Shown: positions 10,401 through 19,272, counted from the stretch's first letter. The stretch: DNA of 64,000 nt from Vibrio zhugei (GCF_003716875.1 NZ_CP033078.1:2294001-2358000); one strand, 5' to 3'. Notes: generated by a model from the letters alone, not told the origin. Translations and numbers: made by a program.

Positions 10401-10613
10401 AAGGGCTTGTAGCTGCTTGCGTACATTCGCCAGCATGGCGTCAGGTGTTGTTAGCGCAGGTAAATACTCATAACCCTGATTTGCTAAGTCTTGGATCAGC
10501 TCACGTTCTAAATCGGCTTCGCTTTGAAAACTTTCATTAACTTGCCAGTCTTTAGTGTATTTATCTAACACAATAAAGTTGTTCGATTCTGCCACCGCTT
10601 TATACGTCGTCAT
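7500..10613 (-). CDS. hsdR: Type I restriction enzyme HsdR, ATP-dependent translocase/nuclease
   Basis: The protein is 1037 aa if it starts at the ATG at 10613, chosen because AAAAGGA lies 9 nt upstream; a longer frame to 10676 lacks such a signal. An N-terminal PD-(D/E)xK nuclease region includes IFDFVFDDG and VQIELKKRG. Two RecA-like motor domains follow with Walker [10 protein letters not shown] (about residue 305) and the DECH box [13 protein letters not shown] long helical C-terminus should bind HsdM/HsdS. HsdR translocates DNA and cuts away from unmethylated sites. All key motors and nuclease residues are intact. Confidence 0.95.
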   Translation of the reverse strand: MTTYKAVAESNNFIVLDKYTKDWQVNESFQSEADLERELIQDLANQGYEYLPALTTPDAMLANVRKQLQALNKVEFTDAEWARFCEQYLNTPSDNILDKTRKVHSDYIFDFVFDDGHIENIYLFDKKTIARNKVQVIKQFEQTGSHANRYDVTILVNGLPLVQIELKKRGVAIREAFNQIHRYSKESFNSENSLYKFLQLFVISNGTDTRYFANTTKRDKNSFDFTMNWAKSDNTLIKDLKDFTATFFQKETLLEVILRYSVFDVSNTLLVMRPYQIAATERILWKIKSAFNAKNWSNTESGGYIWHTTGSGKTLTSFKAARLATDLDCIDKVFFVVDRKDLDYQTMKEYQRFSPDSVNGSDSTAGLKSNLDKDDNKIVVTTIQKLNNLIKSESDLAIYNKQVVFIFDECHRSQFGEAQKNLKKKFKKYYQFGFTGTPIFPENALGAETTGSVFGQQLHTYVITDAIRDEKVLKFKVDYNDVRPQFKSIETEQDDKKLSAAENKKAFLHPMRIREISQYILNHFNQKTHRAYSGAKGFNAMFAVSSVDAAKAYYETFKTLQAEAENGPTSKPLRIATIFSFAANEEQDAIGDILDESFEVSAMNSSAKEFLSAAINDYNAMFKSNYGVDSNGFQNYYRDLAQRVKNQEIDLLIVVGMFLTGFDAPTLNTLFVDKNLRYHGLMQAFSRTNRIYDATKTFGNIVTFRDLEQATIDAITLFGDKNTKNVVLEKSYKEYMEGFNDIATGQARRGFVDIVKELQERFPNPENIEKEQDKKEFAKLFGEYLKAENILQNYDEFAGLKALQSLDTSDEQAVEEFKSKYYLDDADIEAMQTIDMPSERAIQDYRSTYNDTRDWLRRDKEGQDKDKSTVDWDDVVFEIDLLKSQEINLDYILELIFDHNKKNKSKEGLIEEVRRMIRGSLGNRAKESLVVDFINQTNLDEINDKASIIDAFFKFAQAEQKREADAIIASEKLNIDAAKRYIASSLKREYASENGTALNEALPKLSPLNPQYRTQKQTVFQKIAAFVEKFKGVGGQI

Positions 10614-10680
10614 TCGTTTACATCCTTTTCTTTTGGTTAGCAGTGGTGTTTTCCAAAATGGAAATAGCCACAGCATCGCA

Positions 10681-11682
10681 TTATGAAGTAACTTGCCAGT
10701 GGCCGGTTTTATCTGAGCCTACTCGGGTTAATTTACCTTCTTTTTGCAGCTTGCTAATGGCACGGCCAATGGTTCTCACGTCTTTATTCAAGGTATCGGC
10801 GAGTTGTTGCCGGGTCAGCTCGGGCGTATTACTGAGCAATGCTAAAATAGCCTCCGGTGTTTTAAGGCCCGTTACATTGATAAGGGTATTTACAGGGGCG
10901 TTTTTACCTTCCTTTAGAAGGGCATTTACAGAGGCGTTTTGCGCCAGCGTTTGCTGAATAACCGACAACATAAAATGAATAAACGGCGTACTGTCTGCTT
11001 GGTTATCGGCCTGCTCAAGGGCGTGATAATAGGCTTGCTGATGGTCTTTAATCACACTTTCAAGCGGTAAAGATAAAAATAACGGATGCCACTTGGACAA
11101 AATCAGCGTTTGCCATAACCGCCCCATACGACCGTTACCATCGGCAAAGGGGTGAATAAACTCGAATTCGTAATGAAATACACAACTGGCAATCAATGGG
11201 TGATCGTTTGTTTGCTTGAGCCATTGAATTAAATCAGCCATTAAACCAGAAACCTGATGAGCTGGCGGCGCAACATGGTGCACCACACCACCCTTATGGA
11301 TACCCACGCCTTTACTACGAAACTCACCCGCATTTACAAGAATATCTGACAGCATTAAACCGTGGGCCGTGAGTAAATCGGAAATCTCGCTAGCTATAAA
11401 GGTGGGCAGTGCGTCATAAGCGGCAATGGCACCTTTTACCTCGGCTAACTCGCGCACGCTGCCTAACACGGGCTTCCCCTCAACAATGGCTGTGATCTGT
11501 TCTTCGGTTAACGTATTGCCTTCAATAGCCAACGTGCCGGTAATGGTTTTTATGCGGTTTTGCTTGCGCAGTTGCGGCGAGGCATTGAGCTGACTGGCGT
11601 TTAATTCACCCACCTGCTGGCTGATTTGCGCCACCAAGTTAAGAATCTCGGTCGTAATCGTAAACGGTGGTTGATAGGCCAT
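10681..11682 (-). CDS. Fic-domain AMP-transferase-like protein within the hsd operon
   Basis: This 333-aa protein carries the complete Fic motif [12 protein letters not shown] (about residues 176-187), which normally transfers AMP from ATP to a protein hydroxyl. Near the N-terminus TLAIEG fits the inhibitory (S/T)xxxE(G/N) helix of class II Fic proteins, so activity is probably self-restrained. The C-terminus ([21 protein letters not shown]) looks like a winged helix for DNA binding. The ATG overlaps the hsdS stop (TAATG) and hsdR follows after 67 bp, so it is co-transcribed. Its target and its role in restriction are unknown; Fic genes inside type I systems are known but not explained. Confidence 0.9.
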   Translation of the reverse strand: MAYQPPFTITTEILNLVAQISQQVGELNASQLNASPQLRKQNRIKTITGTLAIEGNTLTEEQITAIVEGKPVLGSVRELAEVKGAIAAYDALPTFIASEISDLLTAHGLMLSDILVNAGEFRSKGVGIHKGGVVHHVAPPAHQVSGLMADLIQWLKQTNDHPLIASCVFHYEFEFIHPFADGNGRMGRLWQTLILSKWHPLFLSLPLESVIKDHQQAYYHALEQADNQADSTPFIHFMLSVIQQTLAQNASVNALLKEGKNAPVNTLINVTGLKTPEAILALLSNTPELTRQQLADTLNKDVRTIGRAISKLQKEGKLTRVGSDKTGHWQVTS

Positions 11683-12866
11683 TAAGCTACCTCATCTGAT
11701 TTAGGCCCGCCTGCCGGACAGGCAGGGAAGCTCAACAATAGGTCACGATAATACTCGTATTGCTTTTGGCGTAGCTCGATTTCGCGGGGCAGACCTTCTT
11801 TAATTGAACAGGTCAAAGAATCAAATTTATCTAAGATAGCCACAATGCGTTCTTTTTCTTTAGGAGCTGGATTTGGAATATTTATACTTTCCAAGTTCTT
11901 CTTATTCAACTTAGGTTGGGCGGCTCCAGAAATGTAAGGAGTTAAGTCGATACTATTCAGATAGTATTCAACGTACTTTCTCTCAGCGTAAGTTTCAAAT
12001 TTAAGCACGTGAGCATGATTATTTACCCATGTTTTACCACTAATACTAAATGCTATAGGCGTATTACGAGCTAATAAATTTGCGCCATCCTCAGAGACTA
12101 ATAAGTAATCACCGTCAAATATGTAATCCTTGACATAATCCACAACACCAGATGCGCCGTAATATGGAATATCGCCAGCTTCTCTCAGACCACTGGTTAT
12201 AGGTTTACGCTTTGAGTCCAGATTTTCTGCAAGCTCACCTAACGTCTTCCACTCAACGTCACCCTCTTCAAAACTTAACAACTGGTCGCGGTAGTAGTTG
12301 TATTGTTTTTTGCGTAGGTTAAGCTCGGCGGTCAGCTCGGCGGTCAGCTCGGCGGTCATGGCGGTAAATGCGTCCAGAATGCGTACAATTTCAGCTTGTA
12401 TTGCCAGCGATTTTTCTGGGTTATCTGGGCATGGGATGGGTATTTCCAGCCCTTTTAAACTACCAGCATTAAGCGCAGGTATGCCATCAAATGTACACAG
12501 CGATTGAATAGCAGACTGCATTTGATGTAAGAGGTGATAAAGATATCTTACTTCAAGGTTCGCACTATCTTTGATAGTTACAGAATAATTTAGATTCCCT
12601 CTAAAATACTTTCCTTCTTGCCATGTAATTGAACCAACACCGGCCCCTCGGGTAGTTATTCCAATAGGGTCATTGTCAGTATTCCATTTATCGATAAATC
12701 CTAAAGGCTCCTTGCCACTATTTATCACAGGATATTGGCCTGGATTAGTTGATATGGCTTGTTTGCTTACTGCTTGCCCTGTTTTGATTAACGTCACGTC
12801 GCCAAGTGCAATCCACTCTACGATTTCCCCATCCAGTAGCTTTTCTAAATAGTTCAAATGAGTCAT
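11682..12866 (-). CDS. hsdS: Type I restriction specificity subunit HsdS, EcoR124 (IC) type
   Basis: The protein has 394 aa and two target-recognition domains, each followed by a conserved helical spacer ([14 protein letters not shown] near 190 and [15 protein letters not shown] near the end). Between them lie three TAEL repeats (about residues 170-181), the arrangement known from the EcoR124 family. There two versus three repeats change the spacing of the two half-sites from 6 to 7 bp, so three repeats predict the longer spacer. The start overlaps the hsdM stop by ATGA. Residues after the last repeat ([12 protein letters not shown]) form a short tail. Confidence 0.93.
   Translation of the reverse strand: MTHLNYLEKLLDGEIVEWIALGDVTLIKTGQAVSKQAISTNPGQYPVINSGKEPLGFIDKWNTDNDPIGITTRGAGVGSITWQEGKYFRGNLNYSVTIKDSANLEVRYLYHLLHQMQSAIQSLCTFDGIPALNAGSLKGLEIPIPCPDNPEKSLAIQAEIVRILDAFTAMTAELTAELTAELNLRKKQYNYYRDQLLSFEEGDVEWKTLGELAENLDSKRKPITSGLREAGDIPYYGASGVVDYVKDYIFDGDYLLVSEDGANLLARNTPIAFSISGKTWVNNHAHVLKFETYAERKYVEYYLNSIDLTPYISGAAQPKLNKKNLESINIPNPAPKEKERIVAILDKFDSLTCSIKEGLPREIELRQKQYEYYRDLLLSFPACPAGGPKSDEVA
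12323..12358. repeat. Three 12-bp tandem repeats coding for TAEL in hsdS
   Basis: GCTCGGCGGTCA occurs three times head to tail with no mismatch. It keeps frame and encodes Thr-Ala-Glu-Leu on the complement strand. Such perfect in-frame repeats can gain or lose units by slippage or unequal crossover. Confidence 0.95.
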
Positions 12867-14437
12867 GCTTCAAGCTCCACACCTTCAATTTCCGCCACAA
12901 TGGCGTCAATATCACTGCGAAGCTTATCAATTTTAGCAACCGTGGTTTTAAGTTCAGCGTTGAGTTCGGTAATGTCGATGACCTCGCGGGTATCTTTGGC
13001 TTCGACATAACTGCTCACCGATAGGTTATAGTCATTTTTAGCAATGTCATCCAATTCTACCGATTGAGCAAAGTGCTCTACATTCTCTTTACTGGCAAAC
13101 ACTTTCATGATGTCTTCAATGTGTTGATCAGTCAGAACGTTGTTATTGGTTTCTTTTTTGAAATAAGCTTCGCCACTGGCATCAATAAACTGGGTGGTAG
13201 TGTCGGTTTTGTGTTTAGACAGCACAAGAATATTCACGGCAATGGTGGTGCCAAAGAACAGGTTAGGTGCCAATGAAATCACGGTTTCAACATAGTTATT
13301 ATCAACCAAAAACTTACGAATTTTTTGCTCAGCACCACCACGGTAAAAAATACCGGGGAAGCAAACAATCGCTGCACGGCCTTTGCTTGATAGGTAACTG
13401 AGCGCATGTAATACAAAGGCAAAATCGGCTTTTGATTTAGGTGCAAGTACGCCAGCGGGCGCAAAGCGGTCATCGTTGATTAGGGTTGGGTCGTCGCTAC
13501 CCATCCATTTAACCGAATAAGGCGGGTTAGAGACAATCGCGTCGAAACCTCTATTGTTTCTCTCCTCCAAAAAATGTGGTTCAGTTAAGGTATCACCCAA
13601 CTGAATATTAAACTTGTCGTAGTTAATGTTGTGCAAAAACATATTCATACGAGCTAAGTTGTAGGTGGTGTGATTAAGCTCTTGGCCAAAAAAACCATCT
13701 TCAATGATATGCGCATCAAAGTGCTTTTTAGCTTGTAACAGCAACGAGCCCGAACCCGCCGCAGGGTCATAAATTTTATTCACACTGGTTTGGCCGTGCA
13801 TGGCGAGCTGCGCGATCAATTTTGAAACGTGCTGAGGGGTAAAAAATTCGCCACCGGATTTACCCGCATTGGCGGCATAGTTTGAAATCAGGAACTCGTA
13901 AGCGTCACCGAATAAATCAATTTGGTTTTCTTCAAAATTACCGAAGGTTAAACCTGCCACGCCCTTTAAAACAGCTGCCAGGCGTTTGTTTTTTGCCTCT
14001 ACCGTATTACCCAGACGATTACTGGTCGTATCAAAATCCGCAAACAAGCCTTTGATGTCTTTTTCTGAATCATAGCCATTGGCTGAGTTTTCGATTGCAG
14101 CAAAAATCGCCGCCAAATCCGTATTTAAATTTTCATTCTTGTGCGCATTAGCCGCCACATTGCTAAACAACTGGCTAGGGTAAAGAAAATAGCCCTTGGT
14201 TTTAATGGCATCTTCTTTAGCAAACTTGATGTTTTCGTCATCGTCAGACATGGCAGCATAATTAACGCTCTCATCACCACCTGTGATGTAGTTGACAAAG
14301 TTTTCACTGATAAAGCGGTAGAACAGCGTACCCAGTACATATTGCTTGAAATCCCAACCATCCACTGAGCCGCGCACATCGTTGGCAATCGCCCATATTT
14401 GGCGTTGAAGTTCGGCACGTTGTTGTAAACTTGTCAT
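12863..14437 (-). CDS. hsdM: Type I DNA methyltransferase subunit HsdM
   Basis: The 524-aa protein has an N-terminal HsdM_N domain ([19 protein letters not shown]), a SAM-binding motif [11 protein letters not shown] near residue 224 and the adenine N6-methylase motif NPPYS near 304. Two copies with one HsdS methylate adenine in the bipartite target; with HsdR the complex restricts. It is the first hsd gene of the operon and overlaps hsdS by ATGA. The WYL-type regulator gene ends 69 bp upstream on the same strand. Confidence 0.96.
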   Translation of the reverse strand: MTSLQQRAELQRQIWAIANDVRGSVDGWDFKQYVLGTLFYRFISENFVNYITGGDESVNYAAMSDDDENIKFAKEDAIKTKGYFLYPSQLFSNVAANAHKNENLNTDLAAIFAAIENSANGYDSEKDIKGLFADFDTTSNRLGNTVEAKNKRLAAVLKGVAGLTFGNFEENQIDLFGDAYEFLISNYAANAGKSGGEFFTPQHVSKLIAQLAMHGQTSVNKIYDPAAGSGSLLLQAKKHFDAHIIEDGFFGQELNHTTYNLARMNMFLHNINYDKFNIQLGDTLTEPHFLEERNNRGFDAIVSNPPYSVKWMGSDDPTLINDDRFAPAGVLAPKSKADFAFVLHALSYLSSKGRAAIVCFPGIFYRGGAEQKIRKFLVDNNYVETVISLAPNLFFGTTIAVNILVLSKHKTDTTTQFIDASGEAYFKKETNNNVLTDQHIEDIMKVFASKENVEHFAQSVELDDIAKNDYNLSVSSYVEAKDTREVIDITELNAELKTTVAKIDKLRSDIDAIVAEIEGVELEA

Positions 14438-14506
14438 ATGTTAATTCCTGCTTTTAATTCGTCATAATTCGTTTATGGGTTATGCAATATTCACTGTCGT
14501 CGAACA

Positions 14507-15460
14507 TCATTCGTTAAACCCTGGAGCTAAATTCAAATTTCCGACCCCGTAGAGTGTCGGAGTATTCTTTAACCAAAGTTGGTATTCAGTGCCTTGAAGG
14601 CTGTGTGCTTTGGAACAATCCACATGCCATTGGCGAAGCAAATACCCAGCAGTTGCAGCTCTAATCTCAAGCTTTAGAACGCCGCCCGTCATACCATAAT
14701 CCAGTTCAATCGCTTCGCTGTGCTCAATACGAGGATGCGGCACTAACTCTAGCTCTACAAAGCGATTCCATTGCCGGTCTTGGGTTTCGAGCTCCGTTTC
14801 AGACAACGTCGAATCCTCAATCACAACCGCTGCTTTAATGCGGGTCAGTACAAAGTCACGGAACTCATTATGCTTGCGGTCAAAACCACGAACATGCCAA
14901 CGCAGCCCATTGTCCACCAGCGTATGCGGCACAATTTCACGCGTGGTTTCACCACTCGATAACGACACATAGGTGATACTCAAGGCTTTGCCTTTGTGAA
15001 TTGCCTCGGTGACTTTCGCCACTATCGATAAACTCGGCTTGTTAAGGTGATAAGGCGCTTCACAAGCCAGAGGTGGTTTTACCTTTCCAGTGAAGCCATC
15101 TCCGTACCCTTGGCTAATGGTTGCCAGTGTTCTAATAACGTCGTAGTCGAACAAGGGCTCAAAAGCTTCACCACGCTTATGCAACTTGAGCTTTTGGTCA
15201 TACTCAATGTTGCCTGGTGCAAGCTCTCGGTACATTGTGAAGTCTTTCGTTGCTTGTGCGGCCGCTATGCTGAAGCGATCAACTAAATCTGCCCGTACCG
15301 CCTCTCCCTTAAACAATAAGGTGAAATCGATGTGGGCAATGCGATCCCTGGTTGCTTGTGGCAACTGCGCTATCTGCGAAAGCCTATCTGGCTTTCCTTT
15401 CGCACTTTCTTTAGCGAGTGAACTCGCTGCTACCGTTTGTTTCAGACCATCATTTGTCAT
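14507..15460 (-). CDS. WYL-domain transcriptional regulator, BrxR/CapW-like
   Basis: The 317-aa protein has an N-terminal winged helix (about residues 35-110, RDRIAHIDFTLLFKGEAVRA), a WYL domain in the middle (about 150-225, ALSITYVSLSSGETTREIVPH) and a C-terminal extension domain. This layout and its place as first gene before a defence operon match the BrxR/CapW family, repressors found ahead of BREX, CBASS and restriction systems. It probably controls its own promoter and hsdM. In SXT-type ICEs the same hotspot often carries such a regulator. The ligand bound by the WYL domain is unknown. Confidence 0.83.
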   Translation of the reverse strand: MTNDGLKQTVAASSLAKESAKGKPDRLSQIAQLPQATRDRIAHIDFTLLFKGEAVRADLVDRFSIAAAQATKDFTMYRELAPGNIEYDQKLKLHKRGEAFEPLFDYDVIRTLATISQGYGDGFTGKVKPPLACEAPYHLNKPSLSIVAKVTEAIHKGKALSITYVSLSSGETTREIVPHTLVDNGLRWHVRGFDRKHNEFRDFVLTRIKAAVVIEDSTLSETELETQDRQWNRFVELELVPHPRIEHSEAIELDYGMTGGVLKLEIRAATAGYLLRQWHVDCSKAHSLQGTEYQLWLKNTPTLYGVGNLNLAPGFNE

Positions 15461-15777
15461 GCGTCTTGTTTATCCAATTCAACCAGTTTCTTAAAACTCT
15501 GTTTATAAAATACGGACCGACATCGCGTAATCACATGGAAAAGTGTCACTCAATGCTGCTCTTCATCCGCAATGACTAATCAATCTCTACCGGTTGAAGC
15601 TGAACTGATGGCCATAAAACACTGAATAGGCTTCAACCTAATTAATTTTATTAGGTGTCATCCTATCACAAATTATTTTGTAGGGAAGACTAAGCGGCAA
15701 CTTTTTGATCTGGATTACAATTGCCGCTGAGTCATGAGCGTGAAGACCTTGTTTTGTGCCAATGCTGATAGCTGCTA
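15461..15777. promoter_or_regulatory. Intergenic region upstream of the WYL regulator with three stem-loops
   Basis: No gene is seen here. GGTTGAAGC/GCTTCAACC (about 15594-15640), CCTAAT/ATTAGG just after it, and GCGGCAA/TTGCCGC (about 15693-15732) are inverted repeats. The last could end the broken gene at 15778. The region must hold the promoter and probably the operator of the WYL-hsd operon. Confidence 0.5.
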
Positions 15778-16056
15778 TCAATGTGCTACCCGAACCAATG
15801 GCACCACGATGTTACCGCGATGAGATACCCCTTTGTCCGACTCTGTAGACATCAGAACGCGTTGCTCACTCTCCCGAATGCGCCTGGCAATTTCTGCCTG
15901 GGCTGGTAGCAATGGCAGCACCCCTTCAGCAATCGCGTCTGGGGCAGACTCTTGGCCACAGGACATCAAGTGCTTCCATGGATCTTTAAGAAAGCGCTCG
16001 AACGTGATGCCAAATTCAATGATGCGGGCAGAGACGAAGATTTCGCCCCAGTAGTG
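15778..16056 (-). pseudogene. 3' fragment of an ICE gene broken by the TnpB element
   Basis: A frame without a start runs from the TnpB element edge to a stop at 15778. It reads VHYWGEIF, FGITFERFLKDPWKHLM and LPLLPAQAEIARRIRESEQ, about 92 codons. In SXT/R391 ICEs genes called s025 and s026 lie between the exonuclease-like gene and hotspot 5, and this could be the tail of one of them; I cannot confirm which. The 5' part may be the short fragment at 17624-17683 beyond the TnpB element. Confidence 0.5.
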
Positions 16057-16200
16057 AACTACTCGCAGCTAAAGCAGCGAGCTTCCAAGATAACCGCCTA
16101 AGCCGCTAGCTTTTCTTTTTTGACGCTTCGTTGGACACCGCTAGTCGAGCTTTTGGCTCGGCTAGTCTTACGATTGCCTCCACGTCCACTATCTGACTGA
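16030..16200 (-). ncRNA. Candidate omega-RNA region at the tnpB 3' end
   Basis: In known TnpB systems the guide RNA overlaps the tnpB 3' end and the right terminus of the element, with the guide taken from the flank. Here the tnpB tail, a hairpin at 16062-16081 and GTTCAC at the edge fit that layout. The guide would begin in TACTGGGGCGAAATC of the broken gene. The limits given are approximate, and no promoter was identified. Confidence 0.35.
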
Positions 16201-17489
16201 GTTCTTAGAACTCCATCGTCAGACAACACCGTTCCAGTGTCTAATATTAGATTAATTGCCCGTTTCTTAATGACCAATGATGCGTTGTTGTCTGCATTGT
16301 CAGTATTGCCACAATTGCCGCACACAAAGAGTTCTTGTGATTTTCGGTTGTCGGGGTGAGTGTGATCGCACTGAGCGCACTCCTGACTGGTATACGGAGC
16401 AGGGATTTTGAATACGGCTTTACCCGCTTGGTAAGCCTTGTATTTGGTGTAGGTTTCTATGATGTGCCAACCAACGTTCAGAATAGACTTGTTTAGCCCT
16501 GCCTTTTGTTTGGCTTTATTTGACACATATCGGCCTTGCTCGTTTTGTTTTGCCTTTGGCTTGCGCGTCATGCGTGAGGTACTTAGCGCCTCGAACACAA
16601 TAACCTTAGCTTGACTATCGACTAATGAACGACTTGTTTTATGCGCAAAGTCATTACGTATGTTCGCCTTTTTAGCGTGATGCGTAGCAATACGGTGCTT
16701 AGTTTTGTTCCTGCGGTTTGAGCCTTTAGTTTGACGCGCCAACTTGCGTTGTAGTCGCTTAATGTAGCGATCAACTTTGGTCATCTTCTTTTTCTGATTG
16801 TCACAGAAGTCGAACGTCATTGAGCCAGCATGAGCAGGGATGGCAACACCACGGTCTACACCGATAACGCTTTCTTCCAGATACTCTTTTGTTGAGCCTT
16901 GCAGAAACGTCAAGTGTTCAGCATTGCTCGATAGCTCAACTTCATTCTTTCCATTCTCATAACAGAAAGACACCGTGTATTGACCGCGCTCTTTACGCAC
17001 ATACAGCGAATTAGGGATCTCAAACTTACGATGCGCTTTAAACGATAAATAACCAATATTATTAGTCTTAGTGCCAATAAACAGGCGTAAATTACCATCT
17101 TCACAACGGTCGAAATGGAATACTTCACGGGTAAGATAAATGCTTCCCTTGTCGGTTTTTGGCTTGCGCTTTGGCCGTCCACATGCGCCTTTCATGAACT
17201 TTTGATAGGTTTGATACCAGTTAACAGCACTATTGCGGAGTATTTGGCTAGGACACTGGTATAGCCAAGGAGATAGTTCTTTCGATTTAAACTGCGATGT
17301 CTTTTGATCAAGCGGCGCGTAAGTACCAATCGGGTAATACTTCCTTGCAAAAGTGCGGTAATACCTTTCCTCATCCACTTTGGCATTCCAAATGCTACGC
17401 GCACAGCCCATCCACTGGCTTAATACCAGTTTTTGATTGGATGTAGGGTTAGCGCGGAGCTTGATACCAGTGAGCAAAGAGTACCCCAT
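16098..17489 (-). CDS. tnpB: TnpB RNA-guided nuclease (OrfB of IS200/IS605)
   Basis: The 463-aa protein starts at the ATG at 17489. It has an N-terminal helix-turn-helix (LRANPTSNQKLVLSQWMGCARSIWN, given in part), a RuvC-like nuclease with GVDRGV (Asp near 210), VFEALS (Glu near 299) and DNADNNAS (Asp near 400), and a four-Cys zinc knuckle CAQC...CGNC near 368-390. All three catalytic acids are present, so RNA-guided DNA cleavage is plausible. The guide RNA is expected from the 3' end of the gene into the flank. A LexA-box-like palindrome sits 7 bp before the ATG, which is unusual for tnpB. Confidence 0.92.
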   Translation of the reverse strand: MGYSLLTGIKLRANPTSNQKLVLSQWMGCARSIWNAKVDEERYYRTFARKYYPIGTYAPLDQKTSQFKSKELSPWLYQCPSQILRNSAVNWYQTYQKFMKGACGRPKRKPKTDKGSIYLTREVFHFDRCEDGNLRLFIGTKTNNIGYLSFKAHRKFEIPNSLYVRKERGQYTVSFCYENGKNEVELSSNAEHLTFLQGSTKEYLEESVIGVDRGVAIPAHAGSMTFDFCDNQKKKMTKVDRYIKRLQRKLARQTKGSNRRNKTKHRIATHHAKKANIRNDFAHKTSRSLVDSQAKVIVFEALSTSRMTRKPKAKQNEQGRYVSNKAKQKAGLNKSILNVGWHIIETYTKYKAYQAGKAVFKIPAPYTSQECAQCDHTHPDNRKSQELFVCGNCGNTDNADNNASLVIKKRAINLILDTGTVLSDDGVLRTQSDSGRGGNRKTSRAKSSTSGVQRSVKKEKLAA

Positions 17490-17496
17490 CAATGAC

Positions 17497-17512
17497 CTGT
17501 ATGGATATACAG
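17497..17512. promoter_or_regulatory. LexA-box-like operator upstream of tnpB
   Basis: CTGTATGGATATACAG has the CTGT-N8-ACAG form of a gammaproteobacterial SOS box. On the tnpB strand it reads TACTGTATATCCATACAG, matching 16 of 20 positions of the E. coli consensus. It lies directly between a possible promoter (TTGCAA ... GATAAAAT) and the tnpB ATG, where LexA would block transcription. Confidence 0.65.
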
Positions 17513-17623
17513 TATTTTATCATACTTCTTGACGTTTGCAAGTTGCTGCCTTGCAGCCGCAGCGGTGTTACCTGCATTCGCTCACCCCAATCACATAGAA
17601 GATCTATGCTCATGGGCATTCGC

Positions 17624-17683
17624 TCACTTGCCGCCTAGCTGCAACACCAAGTAGTTTGGGTATAACGTAAGTTCACTTTCCAT
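17624..17683 (-). pseudogene. Possible 5' fragment of the gene broken by the TnpB element
   Basis: A short frame starts at ATG 17683, 44 bp after the exonuclease stop, and reads MESELTLYPNYLVLQLGGK before stopping at the element edge. Its position fits the missing start of the fragment at 15778-16056. The ribosome-binding site is weak (TGGA), so this is tentative. Confidence 0.3.
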
Positions 17684-17726
17684 TTTCCAGATGTTTTCAA
17701 ATATGCAAGGCTTACCTTGTAGAGAG

Positions 17727-18632
17727 CTACAAAGCTTTAAATCGATTACGGGCATCTTTGTAGTCATAGTGGGCATGTTCTGAGCCACGATGATACAAAT
17801 CATCCAGGTAAGTTTGTTCCTGCGGCAACTCGTCTTCGCTGATTTCGCGCCACCAATGTTTGTTGGCACCTTTAACGCCGTCATGCCAGCGGTAACCACG
17901 CTCTTTTAAATAGTCCTTTACGTCAAACGGCGCACCAAACGCACGAACTAACACAGTTCGCCTGTCTGCTTCAGACAACAAGTTTGCAACGGACTCGGGC
18001 AACAAATAGAACAACCAGGCCATCGCCAAACAATCGGTTGCAGCTCGGTGTCCTTCATAGAACCAACCTAATCGAAGCAGCAGGTACTCAAGTTTTCGAC
18101 TTTCAAAACCCAGCGCCTTCCAATCTATGCCACTGGCTGAACAGGCCCAAGATAGATGGCCTAATGCAGCAAACCGCTTTTCAAAGAAAGGACGATCAAA
18201 CTGTGCATTGTGTGCAACCACCAACGGATCATCGGATAACCAACTCGCTACCAGTGAATCATCAATGCGCTGGCCTCGCACCATGTCATCGGTAATACCG
18301 GTTAACTCTGTAATCAGCTCGGGGATTGGCTTGCCGGGATCTTCATACAAACTGATCACATCAACAATCGACACAATCCGCTGAGCAGAGGGACTGTAAA
18401 GCACCTTAACCATACCAAGCTCAATAATGGACTCGTCATCGGCAGACAGTCCGGTTGTCTCTGTATCGAGCAGCACCATTGGCTGTTCATCACCGACCAT
18501 AGGAGAAAGTTCAAGTGGCCAAGTCTGCGGCTCACGCGTTAATGGAATGCGCTCCAGCAATCTAAAATCTTCTGGTCTTTCTGGGATATCCGCGAGGCGC
18601 TCTAGCGGAAATGGCGCAGGGGCTCTTGTCAT
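17727..18632 (-). CDS. DnaQ-like DEDDh 3'-5' exonuclease
   Basis: The protein is 301 aa from the ATG at 18632, which has GAGGAA 7 nt upstream; a longer frame to 18677 is less likely. The exonuclease domain shows all DEDDh elements: LLDTETTGL (residues near 50), AHNAQFDRPF (near 145) and HRAATDCLAM (near 198). This family includes the DNA polymerase III epsilon subunit, but the long N-terminal arm and C-terminal DUF-like part differ from DnaQ. In SXT/R391 ICEs a similar gene (s024, as I recall) follows rumA. The role in the element is unknown, possibly DNA repair or processing during transfer. Confidence 0.88.
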   Translation of the reverse strand: MTRAPAPFPLERLADIPERPEDFRLLERIPLTREPQTWPLELSPMVGDEQPMVLLDTETTGLSADDESIIELGMVKVLYSPSAQRIVSIVDVISLYEDPGKPIPELITELTGITDDMVRGQRIDDSLVASWLSDDPLVVAHNAQFDRPFFEKRFAALGHLSWACSASGIDWKALGFESRKLEYLLLRLGWFYEGHRAATDCLAMAWLFYLLPESVANLLSEADRRTVLVRAFGAPFDVKDYLKERGYRWHDGVKGANKHWWREISEDELPQEQTYLDDLYHRGSEHAHYDYKDARNRFKAL

Positions 18633-18677
18633 TGATGGTTCCTCTTCAATTCTATTGTTCGCTTTAGGTGATTTCAC

Positions 18678-19226
18678 TGTGCCACAGTTTTTTCTAAATG
18701 CACCTTGGATACCTCAGCGTTTTTTTAATCTTTCTACTGGGTGAACCCATGTATGAAGGCTTTGGCTAAGCCTTTCAGAAAGCCTTAGCTAAACCCTTTA
18801 GGTAACCCTTACCGATACCCTTTACGTATGGCTTAGCCAACCCCTTTTCAAACGGTTGCAAAAGGCTTGAACTGAGTTCGACTGAGCATTTTAATGGTGC
18901 TCCTAACTTCGCTTTAAGCCAGTAAATTCAATACGAAGCAGAATTTTACTAACTGTTTTGAAACCCTTTGCGAAGGGTTCAACAAGCCTTGTTTGACGGT
19001 TACTTGACCCATGTGTTAACCAGTAGCAGTAACAGGATCAGTAACAGAAACAAGAGCAGTAGGCAGAAGCAGTATTGTCCAAGCCTTGCAGGCTTTGACG
19101 AGGGCGAGCGATCCCCCACATCTAGTTTTTCATCACAAAAAATAAATCACCGACAACACAGCGTCTTACTCGAACAACTACAGTTTTACCTACAATTTTA
19201 CTTGTAGAAATCAGCATAGCATTAGA
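18678..19226. repeat. Hairpin- and repeat-dense intergenic region before umuD
   Basis: No gene was found in about 550 bp. It holds many stem-loops: GGGT-GA-ACCC (18740-18749), GCTAAGCCTTT/AAAGCCTTAGC (18766-18790, one mismatch), CCTTTT/AAAAGG (18844-18864), AACCCTT/AAGGGTT (18962-18979), GGTTA/TAACC (18998-19021) and AAGCCT/AGGCTT (19081-19095). Five CAGTA boxes lie between 19022 and 19075. It could be a recombination remnant, a structured leader or a replication-related site; nothing in it identifies which. Confidence 0.6.
18793..18828. repeat. Three imperfect 12-bp tandem repeats
   Basis: ACCCTTTAGGTA, ACCCTTACCGAT and ACCCTTTACGTA follow one another without gaps inside the structured region before umuD. 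Confidence 0.75.
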
Positions 19227-19246
19227 TACTGTATAAACAAACAGTA
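19227..19246. promoter_or_regulatory. LexA box controlling umuDC
   Basis: TACTGTATAAACAAACAGTA has the consensus CTGT-N8-ACAG with matching TA flanks, 26 bp before the umuD start. SOS control of umuDC through such a box is established in enterobacteria. Confidence 0.93.
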
Positions 19247-19272
19247 TTAATTATGATTTTTCGAGGTTCGTC

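Larger units (their letters stand above)
16057..17627 (-). mobile_element. Orphan-TnpB element of the IS200/IS605 group (IS1341-like)
   Basis: The element holds a tnpB gene but no tnpA, so it must be moved by a TnpA elsewhere. After tnpB a hairpin CTCGC/GCGAG (16062-16081) and then GTTCAC toward the flank look like a right end. On the left side lie a hairpin CATAGA-AGA-TCTATG (17594-17608) between two direct copies of GCATTCGCTCAC (17574-17585, 17616-17627) and a second hairpin near 17545-17557. Exact ends are uncertain because these elements give no target duplication. It interrupts a gene between the exonuclease and restriction genes. Confidence 0.75.
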
